A DNA stretch of 64,000 nucleotides from Zhengitettix transpicula (Eukaryota > Arthropoda > Insecta > Orthoptera > Tetrigidae), in contig CM073590.1 in the NCBI GenBank assembly GCA_037074705.1, positions 210,100,746 to 210,164,745 of the forward strand, read 5' to 3'. The number at the start of each line of letters is the position of its first letter. Position 1 is the stretch's first letter. Shown here in pieces: positions 33,266 through 44,765 of this stretch. Below the pieces are notes generated by a model. It searched no databases, was not told the DNA's origin, and saw nothing but the letters and a program-made list of their open reading frames with translations. A program made the translations under genes and the position numbers.

Positions 33266-35546
33266 AGTAATTTAGAAACGCCGTTAGTTTTGAATTTACC
33301 TATAATTTAGGTCGAATATAGATTGAAAGTTGCAAACGAGTAAACAAGTAAAACGCAACAACCAATTTTATTAGTCTTTATAACATGGCTCAGGCGAAAG
33401 ATAGCCGCAATCTTGTTTATATAAATATATTATTAAGAACCACACATATATACACAAATTCAATTTTTTTCTTTAATGTAATTGCATATATGCAGAAAAT
33501 AATAATTATTTCAAATTTTTATTAATAAATTAATATATATTAAATATAAAGGTAATACAATTTTCATTAAAAATATAACAACATATTTGGTTCGCTTTTT
33601 AAAATTTTGCATAAAATTTGTTAATCGCGTCCACAGGAATTCTGTAGGAATTTTTATTAAAGTATTATTTATTCTGTGAATGTTAACGAGGAAATGTAAA
33701 AAAATCAGCCTATTATTAAAAATTTATTAAAACGTAATAAAAGATACGAATTTATCATATTGAAATTTACACCGGACGAGGTCCCAAAAATTCAGTGATG
33801 AATCAGTGTTTGCTTTATTATAATGTTTAAAATTTTTCGTGATAAATTTCTGAGTAATAGGTTTAGTTTTTAAAATTGTGCCCAATAAATATAATTGTTA
33901 ACGTAGAAATTTCTCTGTAATTTAACACAAATGTGCGATAAAAGATTATCTTTTTCTCGTCGGTTATCAGAAAACTCCCCGATATGATCTTAGTAAATCA
34001 ATTCCTAATCAGCAAATATGAGAGCTTTTGTTTCTAGGCGGAGGAATACGCCCGTTACCAAATTACTGGTTATCGATGAGGAGAATGCAGGCAAGCTTAT
34101 CTGTATTCTTATCAAGAATTATAAAGTGCTTATCGTGTAGACACGGGCTAAAATCTATCACAGTTACGATAATGCTATTTTTAGGTACCGTCAAGGAGTT
34201 GGTGGCCAGAAATTCACGTTAATTCTTGTCAAGGAATTTCATCACTTTATCCTACATCTTGGTCTTCTAAAATTTTATAAAAATTACAAGTTTCTTTTAA
34301 TCTAATATAACAAAAGTCATATTTTATTTCCTCCTGGATTGTAGTCTACAAATATAAGACACTGTGTAGGATGCACCAAAATACACATTCATCTACTGAA
34401 GATGTTTAATAAAAATAAATTAAAATTATTCCGATGATGAAGTATCATATTTTTCCTTTTTCAGGTGTGTAATTGAGGGTTCACAGGATTTTTCTGAGTC
34501 TTGTCACCGACCGCTCAAGCATGTGGCTGGCTACTCATTGCCAGATTTAGTCCTCGCGAAATTTCCAAATTCCTCCGGCAGATGTTTTTAATCTTTCATG
34601 CCCGCCAGATCAATATATGTAAGCCTCGGGACCTCAATTATTCACTCCTAATAAATTTGGCATCCTTTGGAATTGTCAGCCCGCTTAAGGTATTTTGTCA
34701 CCGAAAGGATCTGAGACCACCGTCAGAGTCCACCCTCAGGACAAACTACGGTTTCAGCCCGAAAAAAGCGCGCTTTTAAATAAATGTTCATTACAGGTGA
34801 TTTGAGTATGCCACCGACGAATTATCCTCAAGATTTTACCCAGGGCTGAAAGAAGTTTTCCTAACATGAATGATGGAAACGATGAATATAGTCAAACTAT
34901 GTGTCGAATCAAGACGCCAACCCAGTCCATTCCTTCTTAAAATGCCTAATAATAAGAATGTGTCAACTAAGCACATTTCAGTAGACTAATTTATTTCTGG
35001 TCATTTAACGCAGAAAACTGATTGAAAATTAAGCATTTTAATCAACATCGAAATTTACATTTTATTTATGTCTCGTAAAATAGTGAGCCACACGCATGCT
35101 AAAAGAGTGACGTCGTGACCGTGAGTCGTAAGAACGTAATTAATTGCGGACCATGGGAGGACTCGCTCTAGGGGCCAGTCACACGAAAATTTGTCCGGGG
35201 TGCCATTTTTGCTGTAAGTATGAGAAAAATACTGACGTGTTAATTACCAGATAACGACAAAATATCGCTTATCGATTTTATCATTCCCTAAAACTTTACA
35301 GTACGTAGTGTATTTATATTGTTTATGTCTAAACGCTAAAATATTTCCACTCCTGATAGAAATGTTTATTAGACTCTGATAGGTGTGTGGAAATGTTCTT
35401 TAGCAGTTAATTCGAGTAAATAGTGAAGTTGGATGTAAATTGTAGGTTATCCGAGCCTTTTACGCAAGGTCCATTTGTATATTTTAAAAATTTACCTCTT
35501 GTCTGATTATCTTGGTGAATGCTAGAATCCTGTCAAAAGATGTGGA
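33266..35546. other. No gene recognised; one repeat module, one balanced patch
   Basis: AT-rich to 34480, including a module at 33771-33885 listed separately. At 34490-34790 composition is balanced and a 92-codon frame is open (34501-34779) with no domain seen. A pyrimidine run and AG (TTTTCCTTTTTCAG, 34451-34464) precede it, so an exon is conceivable. Confidence 0.4.
33771..33885 (+). repeat. Decayed hammerhead-like module (shared downstream block)
   Basis: GAGGTCCC and a degraded GAAAC half are followed by TATTATAATGTTTAAAA. The same downstream block follows the motif at 36517 (plus) and, inverted, at 35925, 41720 and 41885. Confidence 0.5.
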
Positions 35547-35924
35547 CGCCGTATTTTGAGCGTCCGTGCAGTGAGCGGACAACAGTCCCTTCCTCAATCC
35601 TGAGCGAGCAGGTATAAAGATTTCCGAAGAGCAACTTTATCAGTTTTGGTTTTAACATTAAGTTATTGTAATACAAGTTTAATATATAACATTTCTGAAA
35701 CTTATCTGGATTTATAATTTCTATCTGTATGTATAATATGGAAACTGTTACAATTGGTACTGATTCGTTTAATAAATATATTTAGAAATGATAAATTAAG
35801 ATACAAATCTTTTAACAGTTATCTTTATCTGTCGTCCTTAAAAAAATGAAACCATCAACCTGTTTAGCTATTAATTTATTATTTATTTAAATTTTTAAAC
35901 ATAGTAGAAAAAAAACATTCTCAA

Positions 35925-35957
35925 AGTTTTATCCCTAATTTATTAGGACCACTTCAG
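35925..35957 (-). repeat. Hammerhead-like motif, left arm
   Basis: On minus: CTGAAGTGG, a long AT-rich hairpin (TCCTAAT/ATTAGGGA), then a mutated ATAAAAC in place of GAAAC. It is the mirror partner of 36517-36549. Confidence 0.4.
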
Positions 35958-36516
35958 ATGTTGTAAAGCCAATTAAAGGATTTAATTTCAAAATTTGTGT
36001 CCCTAAAAATTCCAACAAAGCAAGATTTTACAAGCATGATAATTTATCAACAATTAGTTAAATTAAAAATTAAAGCGTGGTTATTTCACGTAGCACAATT
36101 TCGATCAGCATGATCTAAAACTTGCGATGAAGAATGACAATATTATTCCAGATCGATGAACGAAATGTTGCAGCCATTAACGTAAACAATTGATACTAAT
36201 AACTTAAATAGAATTTATGATTCCCTATTGTTCTAATCCATTTAATGTATTTCAAATAATATTACTTCCAGTATTTCTTTAAACTTAACAACGCTCTCAA
36301 CATCTGTAAACATAAACAGAATTTTCGGGGCACTGTGTGGGAAAATCGCATCTAAGAAATTTATATCCCCTATATTTCACGTAATTAATTATAAGGAATT
36401 TTCAATAAATTTTTAACTAATTGTATTATCAATTATGATGTTTGCAAAATCTTGCTTTGTTGGAATTTTGAGAAACTCAGATTTTGAAATTAAATCATTT
36501 AATTGACTTTACAACT

Positions 36517-36549
36517 CCTGAAGTGGTCGTAATAAATTAGGGACGAAAC
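36517..36549 (+). repeat. Hammerhead-like motif, right arm
   Basis: CCTGAAG, then a hairpin with GTC...GAC at its base and TAAT/ATTA above, then GAAAC. The CUGAAG half ends in U instead of A. It is followed by the shared TATTATAATGTTTAAAA block. Confidence 0.45.
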
Positions 36550-36904
36550 TTTGAGAATGTTTTTTCTATTATAATGTTTAAAAAATTTAAATTAATAATA
36601 AATTTATAACTAAACAGGTTGACGTTTTCATTCTTTTAAGGACGTCAGATAAATATAACTGTTAAAAGATTTGTATCTTAATTGATCATTTCTAAACATA
36701 TTTATTAAACGAATCACTACCAATTTTACAGTTTCCATATTATAGATAGATAGAAATTATAAATCCAGATAAGTTTCAGAAATGTTATACATTAAACTTG
36801 TATTACATTCACTTAATGTTAAAACCAAGACTGATAAAGTTTTTTTTAATTCCAATTTAACGTCGCATTAACCTTTTGGTCATTAGCGACTTACATCTGT
36901 TAAG

Positions 36905-37440
36905 TTCTACATTTCTATAACATATAAATTACTTTAAACAAATCAGTTTTCATCGTAAAATCTATGAGGTTGTTTATTGTTGCTGATGTGTTGCAAATCT
37001 CCATCATTGAATGTGCGGCTAAGGTTGATCTTCTTATCTCGCTATATTTGGGGCAGTCAAAGAGGACATGAGGAATTGTTGTGGGCTCCTTGCATGAGCG
37101 AAGATCTGGAAATCAAGAATGAATGAGTGAAACTGGAGTGCAATGTTCTTATTCTGGCTACAACCTGTTGCCTTCGAGATATTTATTTCGGGTGCGATAT
37201 TTCTCTGATGCTGTTGACATTTCTGAGGATAACTCCGCATTCCTCTGGTTTCACAGGTCTACTCCACTTTTCCTCCAGTTCCTTGTAGAACCCTATTCTG
37301 CAGTCCCTGCTGGTGCAAACTGGTAGGTTTGCAGGATGCTCTTCGTAAAACTTTATACCTGCTCGCTCAGCGGTCAGGATTGAGGAAGGGACTGTTGTCC
37401 GCTCAGGGCACGGTCGCTCAAAATACGACACCGAGATATG
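36905..37440 (-). pseudogene. LINE ORF2 C-terminal fragment (RNase H-type LINE)
   Basis: Read on minus, the sequence encodes ERTTVPSSILTAERAGIKFY, then KELEEKWSRP, then after stops and a frame change a typical tail, SCKEPTTIPHVLFDCPKY and SEIRRS. The Cys/His arrangement followed by FDCP is characteristic of the zinc-binding end of LINE proteins that carry RNase H (I, Jockey and R1-like groups). The upstream RT and endonuclease are absent. An uninterrupted frame covers 37183-37860 (225 codons), but its first two thirds (MTGRAGARFPSARIP start) match nothing I recognise. The fragment's inner part is repeated inverted at 35547-35640. Confidence 0.65.
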
Positions 37441-37860
37441 GACGCTGACTTTAAAATGTGTGCTAATAAGGAATTCGGTAAACCCTGATTTGGATGTCTC
37501 AGTTTCTGCGTCACTGGCAGATAGATCACGACCCTTGTTGATTGAAGGTACAATGTTTGGATTTTTAGGGAAACTGAAAGAGCCGAAGTAGGTCGGTTGT
37601 AGATTTGGTATGGTCATGTTGTTATGTGGTCGGAAGCTCCGAAGCCGACAAGGAAGTGTTGGCGTGGCGTCCTTGCTACACACAATGTGCCCGCTGCTGC
37701 CCAAGGTTGCCGATTGCATCACTCCGTGCGTCTTGTCTTGTTGCTTTTGTTGGAATCTGTGATTCCCCCGCCCCTTACGCCGTGACTCAATTCGCCATTT
37801 ACACAGTAACGCGCAGGGAATCCTTGCGGAAGGGAAGCGAGCGCCTGCTCTTCCTGTCAC
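37441..37860 (-). other. Unrecognised GC-rich open region upstream of LINE fragment
   Basis: The 5' two thirds of the 225-codon minus-strand open frame are GC-rich and basic, with ESRRKGRGNHRFQQKQQDKT as a conspicuous segment and no known motif. The plus strand is also open (37605-38042). This may be part of the same LINE, another repeat joined to it, or host sequence. Confidence 0.3.
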
Positions 37861-38640
37861 TACAAGGTCAAGCGCTCTCCTCCGCCATCACAAGTGGTTC
37901 GCTCTCACGGATCATCACCACTCGTTCCCACCGCTTGCCAATTTTGTTTCATCTCTTACTCTTGTCTCATCTCTTACTACTATATACATCAAATGTTTAT
38001 TTTTCAGTTAATGCTGATCAGTGTTTCCAAATGTTCTTTTGACCAAAACCATTCCACAATGACACAATTTATATTATTTTGAAGCAATTAACTTTAATTA
38101 ACACTAATTTCCAAAGAAAAAGGTGATAATTAAAGACAAAACTACAAGAAAGTATAAAAGTGCTCATCGGCAAGTTAATTGCTAAATAATAATATTAATG
38201 GCAGTGATGCAATTTTCCCGAGACCAATCTCTCTAAAAAATACTTTGATTGTGATTTATTTATGTGACATAAAGGCTTGGTACTGTTAAATGACCATAAA
38301 ATGATTATTTCCTTAACAATAAAAAACATTCAATAAATCGTGATATAATTACTACCCAACTTCCATAAATATAAAATAACCTTCCTTCATGATGGGAACG
38401 ACTTTCCTTCAGATTATTCAAATTGATTACTCCAATTTATTTTGCTACTCCTTTTTTCAGCTTACTAACTGTGTATTTTTCTTATTTGTGTTTTTCCCTT
38501 GTAAAATATTTGATTCATCATTCTGTTATCAGATAACTCACCAATTGAATCGCCCAGTTTTTGGTTTAATCCCACAATTTAATTCTGTCTGAGATTTTGG
38601 TGCTGGTCCTTTAGTTTAAGTTACACTGTTGAGTCCGCAT
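37861..38640. other. No gene recognised
   Basis: Pyrimidine-rich near 37900-37990, then AT-rich. Nothing else to report. Confidence 0.5.
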
Positions 38641-39295
38641 AAAGTTTGTCATTAGGTTCTTTTATTTTTCTTCCCTTCTCTTCCATTCATTAACTTTCCA
38701 TCATCCTTCTTTCTTTATTTCTTTTAATTTATTTATTTATATTCATTGCTTCATTGCTTCCTTTATTTTTCTTTCTTTCTTTTCCCTTTCTTTTTCTTTC
38801 TTTTCCCTTTCTTTTTCTTTCTTTTCCTTTATTTCGTTTCAACTCTTTCTTCCTACTCATTTCTGCAATTTCTTTATTTCCTTTCATATCCTTCTTTTAT
38901 TCTCTTTATTTCTACTAATTTCTTTCATTTCTTTTATTCTATTTATTTTTTATTGCTTTTCATTTTTTATTTCTATTTGTTTCGTTTCATTTCTTTCTTC
39001 ATTTCATTACTTACTATATTTTCATCTCTTTCTTTCTACTCATTTCATTCATTTCTTTATTTCGTTTCTTATATTTCTTTTAATCTATATCTTTCTACTA
39101 TTTCCTTTCATTTATTTATTTATTTTATTCCCTTCTTTTGTTTCATTTCTTTCCTTCGTTTAATTTCCTTCTTTCTTTCTTTCTTTCAGTTTCTCTCTTT
39201 TATTTAATTTCTTTATTTTTTATCTCTCTCTTTGATTATTTCTGTTTTTCTTTCCTTCTTTCTTTTCTTTTATTTCTATAAATTTCTTTCAGAAT
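38641..39295 (+). repeat. Long polypyrimidine tract (TTTC/TTTA-rich)
   Basis: About 650 bp in which the plus strand is almost all T and C, built from degenerate TTTC, CTTT and TTTA units. A 153-codon frame at 38746-39207 is nearly all Phe, Leu, Ser, Tyr and Ile, which follows from the composition and is not a gene. Confidence 0.92.
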
Positions 39296-41320
39296 CGGAG
39301 AAACACATTCTGAGAGGACGATCTGAAGCAGTGGTACACAAAAATTTTAACCAAAACTTCACTTCTGCTACTTTATTTCTCATGAGTAAAACTGAGGTAT
39401 GGTGTGCTGAACTATTTTATCGCGTTCTTTGATTAATATTACTCCTTAAGTAGCTTCTGTTCTTATATTCTTGCAGTATTTTTTATTTAAACGTCATTGT
39501 GAGTATAGCCAATGTTTGACTGTTACATATTATAAATTTTGAAATTTGCGTAATTTGTACAGTCATTTTTATTCTTACAGGAACTATCTTCATAAGCATA
39601 ACGCTGTTTATCTCTTATTAACTGATTTGTTTTATCGATCAGGAATGCAGGCAGTAATAGTACATTCGTTTATATTTTTTTCAGAATGTAATTCAGAAAT
39701 ATTTGGGGCTTTAATTCATTATTTAATTAATTATTCAAGTCACTATTAAGAAAGTAAGGGAACATTATTCGGCAATATGTTCTTTTGCAAATAGAATCCG
39801 AAATTTCTTCTATACGACACACTTCACCGTGTTAGAGGCGTCCAATCTTTCATGGTGTATGAAAAATTGACCGACACTAACAATACAAATGCTCGCATTA
39901 TATTAATTGTGTGTTTGATTAAAATGTATTTTTTAATTAATATAAATTTTCTCATTCTTCAGAATGTGCAGACGAGGTTTTTGGATTATCTTCAGCTGGC
40001 CGTATTGTCTAACGGAGGCAGCTGTGCTCCAGTCTCCGGAGTATCATAGATCCTGGTTCTTGGAAATGTGTTGACCAACGGCAAGAACAGAGCTGCCGCA
40101 TTCCTCGAGTTGCCACACATAACCATCTAGATGCCATCCAAATCGGTCCCTGGTATCTATTAAGTTTTTATAACACGGCTGCTCTGGATAGTTATTCTAA
40201 CCAGCAAGAATGGCTGGAACTGGAACTGGATGCAATCCTGGCCCGTCGAACTTCAGACTTCGTAGAGTTAATTTGATTTTCTCGTTAACCAAACTTACGA
40301 GTGAACCATCTTGTTTTGGGCGGTGGTTCATAAATATTTATATACATTTTCCAATCTGATATGTCACTTAATGTTATCAGCGTTGATTTCCATTTGAGGG
40401 GAACCCAATGAGGCCAATGGTTTTTGGTAGGGGGACCGGCAACTTTGAAGGCGGCTCTTCGCTTCGTTGCTCTGTCAGATTTCCGCCCCAGCAGTCACGC
40501 AACTTGTTCCTTGGGTCGCCCATTACTATCACAACCTTACATAAGTGGCTCATGTAAGGGAAAACGAACAAATTTAAGATCTCGTCGTCTTCTCATATAT
40601 GATACAATCATATAGTGACCATAAAAAAATTTCAATTATTCTTCAGAAAGGAACTAAAATTGTTTTAAAGGCTGGTGACAATCTTTTGTCCGGAATTGAA
40701 ATGAACGCTTGAGAGGGCGTTTAGAAGACTGGCATGAACGGTGAACGTAACGTTTCGAACAGTAAAATTGTTCATCTTCATGGATAGAGGAAGGAATATG
40801 AACTTTGATATGAAAGACAAAACAGTCCTTGAAGAATGTGGAAACTTAATTCAACTATGCTTTTGCATTTGAGTGGGCGCATGAAAAGGAATATGAAGGA
40901 ATAATATTCATGGATATAATTAAAAACGACTATTAGTCTCGGAAAATACTAATCTTTATTTTCTGGAGCTTCAGACCTTTAACTGGTCATAATCATCAAA
41001 AATAACTTGTGTTCCGTATTTGTACTAAACCATTATTTCTTTACAAATGTAGGCAATTCATAGGAAAGTGCGTTTTGTGCCCATCTCGGTCCATCATTAG
41101 TTGTATAGAACTTCATTGTACGTGGTCTACATTACTAAAGAGATTAAAGAAATAATAGTGTAGTACAATTAAGGCGTAACATTTTATTTTATGTTTGAAG
41201 ATTTGAGTCAGTTAATGATCGAAAGCTCCCGAAAATAAAGAATAGTATTTTCCGTGACTGGAAAAGGTTTTTTAATTGTAGCGATTGTTGTTAGTAACTC
41301 TGAAATATAGAAAAAATATA
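39296..41320. other. No gene recognised
   Basis: AT-rich with a mildly GC-richer part at 40380-40600 that is open on both strands without a domain. Confidence 0.45.
40749..40783 (-). repeat. Hammerhead-ribozyme-like motif
   Basis: On minus: ATGAAGAT, a perfect five-pair hairpin GAACA/TGTTC with a seven-base loop, then GAAACGTT. The 5' core is CUGANGA with C changed to A and one extra U before the stem. Confidence 0.4.
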
Positions 41321-41324
41321 TAAA

Positions 41325-41450
41325 ATTTAATACGAAATCATAGCGTAGCTTTGATTACAAAACAATTAAGTTCAATATTATAAAAAATTCAATACGGGAT
41401 CATAAAGTAGCTTTGGCTAGAAAACAATCAACTTATAGTGCCTAAGTAGA
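41325..41450. repeat. Imperfect 62-bp tandem duplication
   Basis: Two diverged units of about 62 bp share AATACG..ATCATA..GTAGCTTTG and the following AAAACAAT segment. Confidence 0.7.
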
Positions 41451-41674
41451 ACGAATCGGAAGTTAACTATATAGCTAAGGTAATGAATACAATATTATCA
41501 TTAGGCTTTCTTGTTGATAAGAACGCATATTATCCCTATACAGCCCTCGTTTTTCGTTTTTTAAAATATAAAGTGTCCATGGGTATTTATTTTACTACAA
41601 TCTGGTCTTTATAGATCAATGACTAGTTATATTTGTCTGCCTTCTTTAAATAAACGTTTAGACTGTTAAGCCAG

Positions 41675-41925
41675 AAATTTATTATGAATTTTTTTAAAAG
41701 CATTATAATAGAAAAAACATTAAACCAGACATTTTTTGTGACCTCTTCAGAGGTTGTTAAATTAATTAAATGATATAATTTCAATTTATGTAACCTAATA
41801 AATAAATAAAAAATTAAAATCCTTCAGCCAATTAGTTATAAATTTATTACGAAAAATTTATAACATTATAATAATACATACTCTACATTTCATCAATAAA
41901 TTTTTGGGATCTATTCAGGTGTAAA
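41675..41925 (-). repeat. Two direct copies of hammerhead-like module
   Basis: Copies at about 41675-41752 and 41840-41920, period about 165 bp. Each has on minus a CTGAA(G/T) start and, downstream, the TATTATAATG block with AAATTTATTA. The GAAAC half is lost in both, so they are old relatives of the module at 36517. Confidence 0.5.
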
Positions 41926-42721
41926 TTTCAATTAAACGATAAAGTTTAAATCGAAAACCTTACAAGGATAATTTTTTTTTACATACATGATAATTCGTAA
42001 TACAATCATATAAAAATTTATAGAACATTACTTATAATTAATTACATGAAATGTAGATAAGGTTCGATTTGCACTTCGTTGCGGCCGATTTGATTTGATT
42101 TATTTTGTTCCATTAGTCCTCGTGTGAGGAAACAGGACACGTCAATACGAAAAATTGCAATATAAGAATTGAATGCTACAATTATAAATAATTAGAAGTT
42201 AACATAAAAATACTAAAATTCAGGAGCACAAATTTCCCTGTCAAACATAAGAAAAATACTATGAATAATAACCAAAATAATAATTTTTTAACTCTACTAA
42301 TGGTTTAATATAAATTTAAATTTCTAATAAAAATATTCAATATGTAATAGTACATAATTTGACTTTTATTTACCCAGATTTTGAGAGTATTGTTGAATAT
42401 AAAATAAAAAATATATATTACAATAAATGTATTACATTAATAATAAAACAAATTATATTTAAATTATTAGTATTCATTTCACAGGGAATAGACTATGCCT
42501 CCAGATATTTGTTAAGGCAGCAACTCTAAATATATTCTTAAACAGCTTCAGGATAATATAAGTCCAGGAATGAAGTTCCAAAGATTCAAGTTTTCAATTA
42601 ATTTATAATGATTTATCTACAGAATGCTATTAAATAATCGAGTGTGACCATTAAATCAACTATTTTTAAATAGAATATATTTTCTAATTATAAGTAACTG
42701 AAATATTATAAGTGTTTATAT
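41926..42721. other. Very AT-rich DNA
   Basis: Nothing recognised; possibly a decayed upstream part of the LINE that follows. Confidence 0.5.
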
Positions 42722-42724
42722 ATA

Positions 42725-43237
42725 TTGACGCAACAAGTTGATACCAAAACTGCTTCACTAGTCTACTTTGCCTACTTTCATTCACATATGTGTTACGGTA
42801 TTGCCAACTGGGGCAATTGTTCTCGTAGTGTGGATGTCTTCAAACTGCAAAAACGAGCCATTAGAATTATATCAGATTCAGATGCTAGAGAAAGCTGCAG
42901 GCCGCTGTTCAAAAGACTTCATATTCTGACTCTACCTAGCGCTTACATATTAGAAATACTAAAATTTGTTAAACGCAACATGAACCTTTTTGCAAGTAAC
43001 GGGGACAATCATGGCTATGACACAAGAAACCGTTCAGTTCTTAGGTCTGACAAGCACAGCCTCAGTCTCTATGAGTCTAGCGTTCATTATTCCGGTATCG
43101 CACTATTTAACAGCCTTCCTGATCATGTAAAGAACATCAACAACTACAACTTATTCGTAAAGGAGTGTAAAACTTACCTTGTCAATGGAACTTATTACTC
43201 CGTACACGAATTTTTGAATCGGTCTGACATTCGTTGA
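42725..43237 (+). pseudogene. LINE reverse transcriptase C-terminal fragment
   Basis: One frame stays open for 170 codons up to TGA at 43235-43237. Its content matches the post-palm end of Jockey/CR1-like reverse transcriptases: HSHMCYGIANWGN, LQKRAIRII, a CRPLFKRLHILTLPS segment, YDTRNR, and a C-terminal HYSGIALFNSLPDHVK followed by CKTYL and YYSVHEFL. The catalytic YADD box and endonuclease are missing, so the fragment encodes no working enzyme. The first codon is TTG at the truncation point, not a true start. The intact frame suggests a young insertion. The exact LINE clade is uncertain. Confidence 0.88.
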
Positions 43238-43576
43238 ACTGCCTTGCCTACAAAATTGCCGAATATACTATAAATATGTAAATAGTTTGTCCAGTTTTCC
43301 CCTTTTGGTTCTGTTTTCCTGCCTCTGCTTTCTGTTTTAGTAAATATCTATGACGACATCCCTCCGTACCTAGCGACAGGAGATTAATACCAGGAAGTGA
43401 TTTGTGTCGTGTGCGTGTTTCCTAAAAATAGTGTGTATGATTGTAGTGACTAGACTAATATAAACAGATATGAATTTTTGTGTGTGTTTTTGTGTATTAT
43501 AAGTTTATATGCAATTTATCTACTGTACATTTGTGACGAATCCTATTTCCTCTTTAGAGGGCTAATGGTGAATAAA

Positions 43577-43600
43577 TCTATCTATCTATCTATCTATCTA
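43577..43600 (+). repeat. (TCTA)6 LINE 3' tail
   Basis: Six perfect tetranucleotide units at the 3' end of the LINE. Confidence 0.95.
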
Positions 43601-44439
43601 AGTTATAGGTAAGAATAAATTTTGTTATGCATTATTAAATATAATGCTATCATTCCTCAATTCCTTAAAATAAATAATATTTTTGTTCATAAGTGATTTA
43701 TTATTAACATTATTAGAAATAATGCTGTTTACGTTGTAAAATGTGTCGATTAAGTCTGAAATTCTTGTTTATTGATTATTAAAAATATGATTAAACATTT
43801 TTCACTTTTTTAAGAGAGGAATAAAGAGTCATAACTAGAAGGAAGTATAAATATGCACCAAAACGGTTTTGGCATTTTTAATATTTATATTAAATAAACT
43901 ATCTGCTTTAGCAGTAAATTACAGTTTGTTGTTTAAAAATAGGTTTAGAAATTTTGCAGTTATACACTATTTTTCAATGAAATCACTGACTTCTGCGTCG
44001 AAATGTTCGGCAATAATTAAAGCATAGTAGGTGCATTACACAAGTAAAGTTTGCGTTATAAGTAGAGAAAACAGTTTACTCCTTTCTTGAGAACAACGTT
44101 GTCTTATTACGTAATTATGTTGAGTTTGATTTTCGAAACATATAGATTATTTCTTATTTACATAAAATTATGTACATATTGATACTGAATTTTATTTCTA
44201 CATCAAGAACTGAGGTGAATGCGCATAAAATATTTTCTCTAATCCAATGATTTTATTCGCAGTTACCAAAATCTTGAAGGTTCTCTGACAGTCCAATATA
44301 AAGAATTAAGTGAATTTATCACTCACTGGATAACACATTACACGGATGCAAGTGAGAAGGAAAGTCCTTAATGATTTATGAAGGAGTTGAACTTCCAAAT
44401 AAATATGCTATTTCCTCCATAAGGTTTCCATTTTTATAC
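43601..44439. other. AT-rich DNA, nothing recognised
   Basis: No gene, RNA or shared repeat identified. Confidence 0.55.
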
Positions 44440-44765
44440 AATTTACTTTCTTCTTGGACACCGTTGTTTATTTACGTTCCATTTTATTTTCACGTGTCCA
44501 ACGCCGGCCTGTGGTCGAAGAAGAAGCTAATACTTGCGAGTACACAGGAAGCAGTTCCTCGGCCATAATTGCGCTTGCTGGTCGCAAGAAGTTCCGTTAC
44601 GAGGAGCCTGTTCCTCTCGTTTTCGGCGTTTGGCCTCTCCACTGTCCCACTTGCCGAATATCGAACCCGTGACCACGTAACGGTCTCCCACAACGGAGGG
44701 TACCGGTTCGACGCCACTGTCCACTTTCATTGTAAACATCGGGGGAAAATTTCCCAGTTACTACT
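44440..44765. other. GC-richer, CpG-containing patch
   Basis: Open in several frames on both strands (plus 44454-44672 and 44569-44793; minus 44490-44717 and 44527-44739). The minus frame reading SGVEPVPSVVGDRYVVTGS looks protein-like, but no domain is recognisable. It may be a repeat or an exon. Confidence 0.3.

Larger units (their letters stand above)
35547..37437. repeat. Large inverted repeat with LINE 3' end
   Basis: The outer arms 35547-35640 and 37344-37437, and the inner arms 35640-36090 and about 36378-36845, are inverted copies with moderate divergence, around a loop of about 290 bp. The left arm lacks about 500 bp present on the right (36845-37344), which holds the C-terminal part of a LINE frame. 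The simplest reading is two copies of one LINE 3' region facing each other tail to tail, with a deletion in the left one. An inverted duplication followed by deletion is the alternative. Confidence 0.8.
42722..43600 (+). mobile_element. 5'-truncated LINE (Jockey/CR1-like) with (TCTA)6 tail
   Basis: The segment holds the C-terminal end of a LINE reverse transcriptase frame, about 340 bp of 3' untranslated sequence, and a terminal (TCTA)6 at 43577-43600 directly after AATGGTGAATAAA. A short tandem repeat instead of poly(A) at the 3' end is typical of CR1/Jockey-like LINEs. The abrupt start at about 42722 in AT-rich DNA fits 5' truncation during insertion. Confidence 0.85.

Noticed and set aside
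37605..38042. 145-codon plus-strand frame
   Set aside because: It overlaps the minus-strand GC-rich open region and LINE fragment, and both strands are open because of GC content.
38746..39207. 153-codon open frame, Phe/Leu/Ser-rich, membrane-protein-like
   Set aside because: It is a direct product of the polypyrimidine tract; codons are almost only T and C, with no start context or family.
43577..43600. Regular (TCTA) spacing considered as a CRISPR-like array
   Set aside because: It is a simple tetranucleotide tail of a LINE, with no spacers. No CRISPR array is present anywhere in the window.
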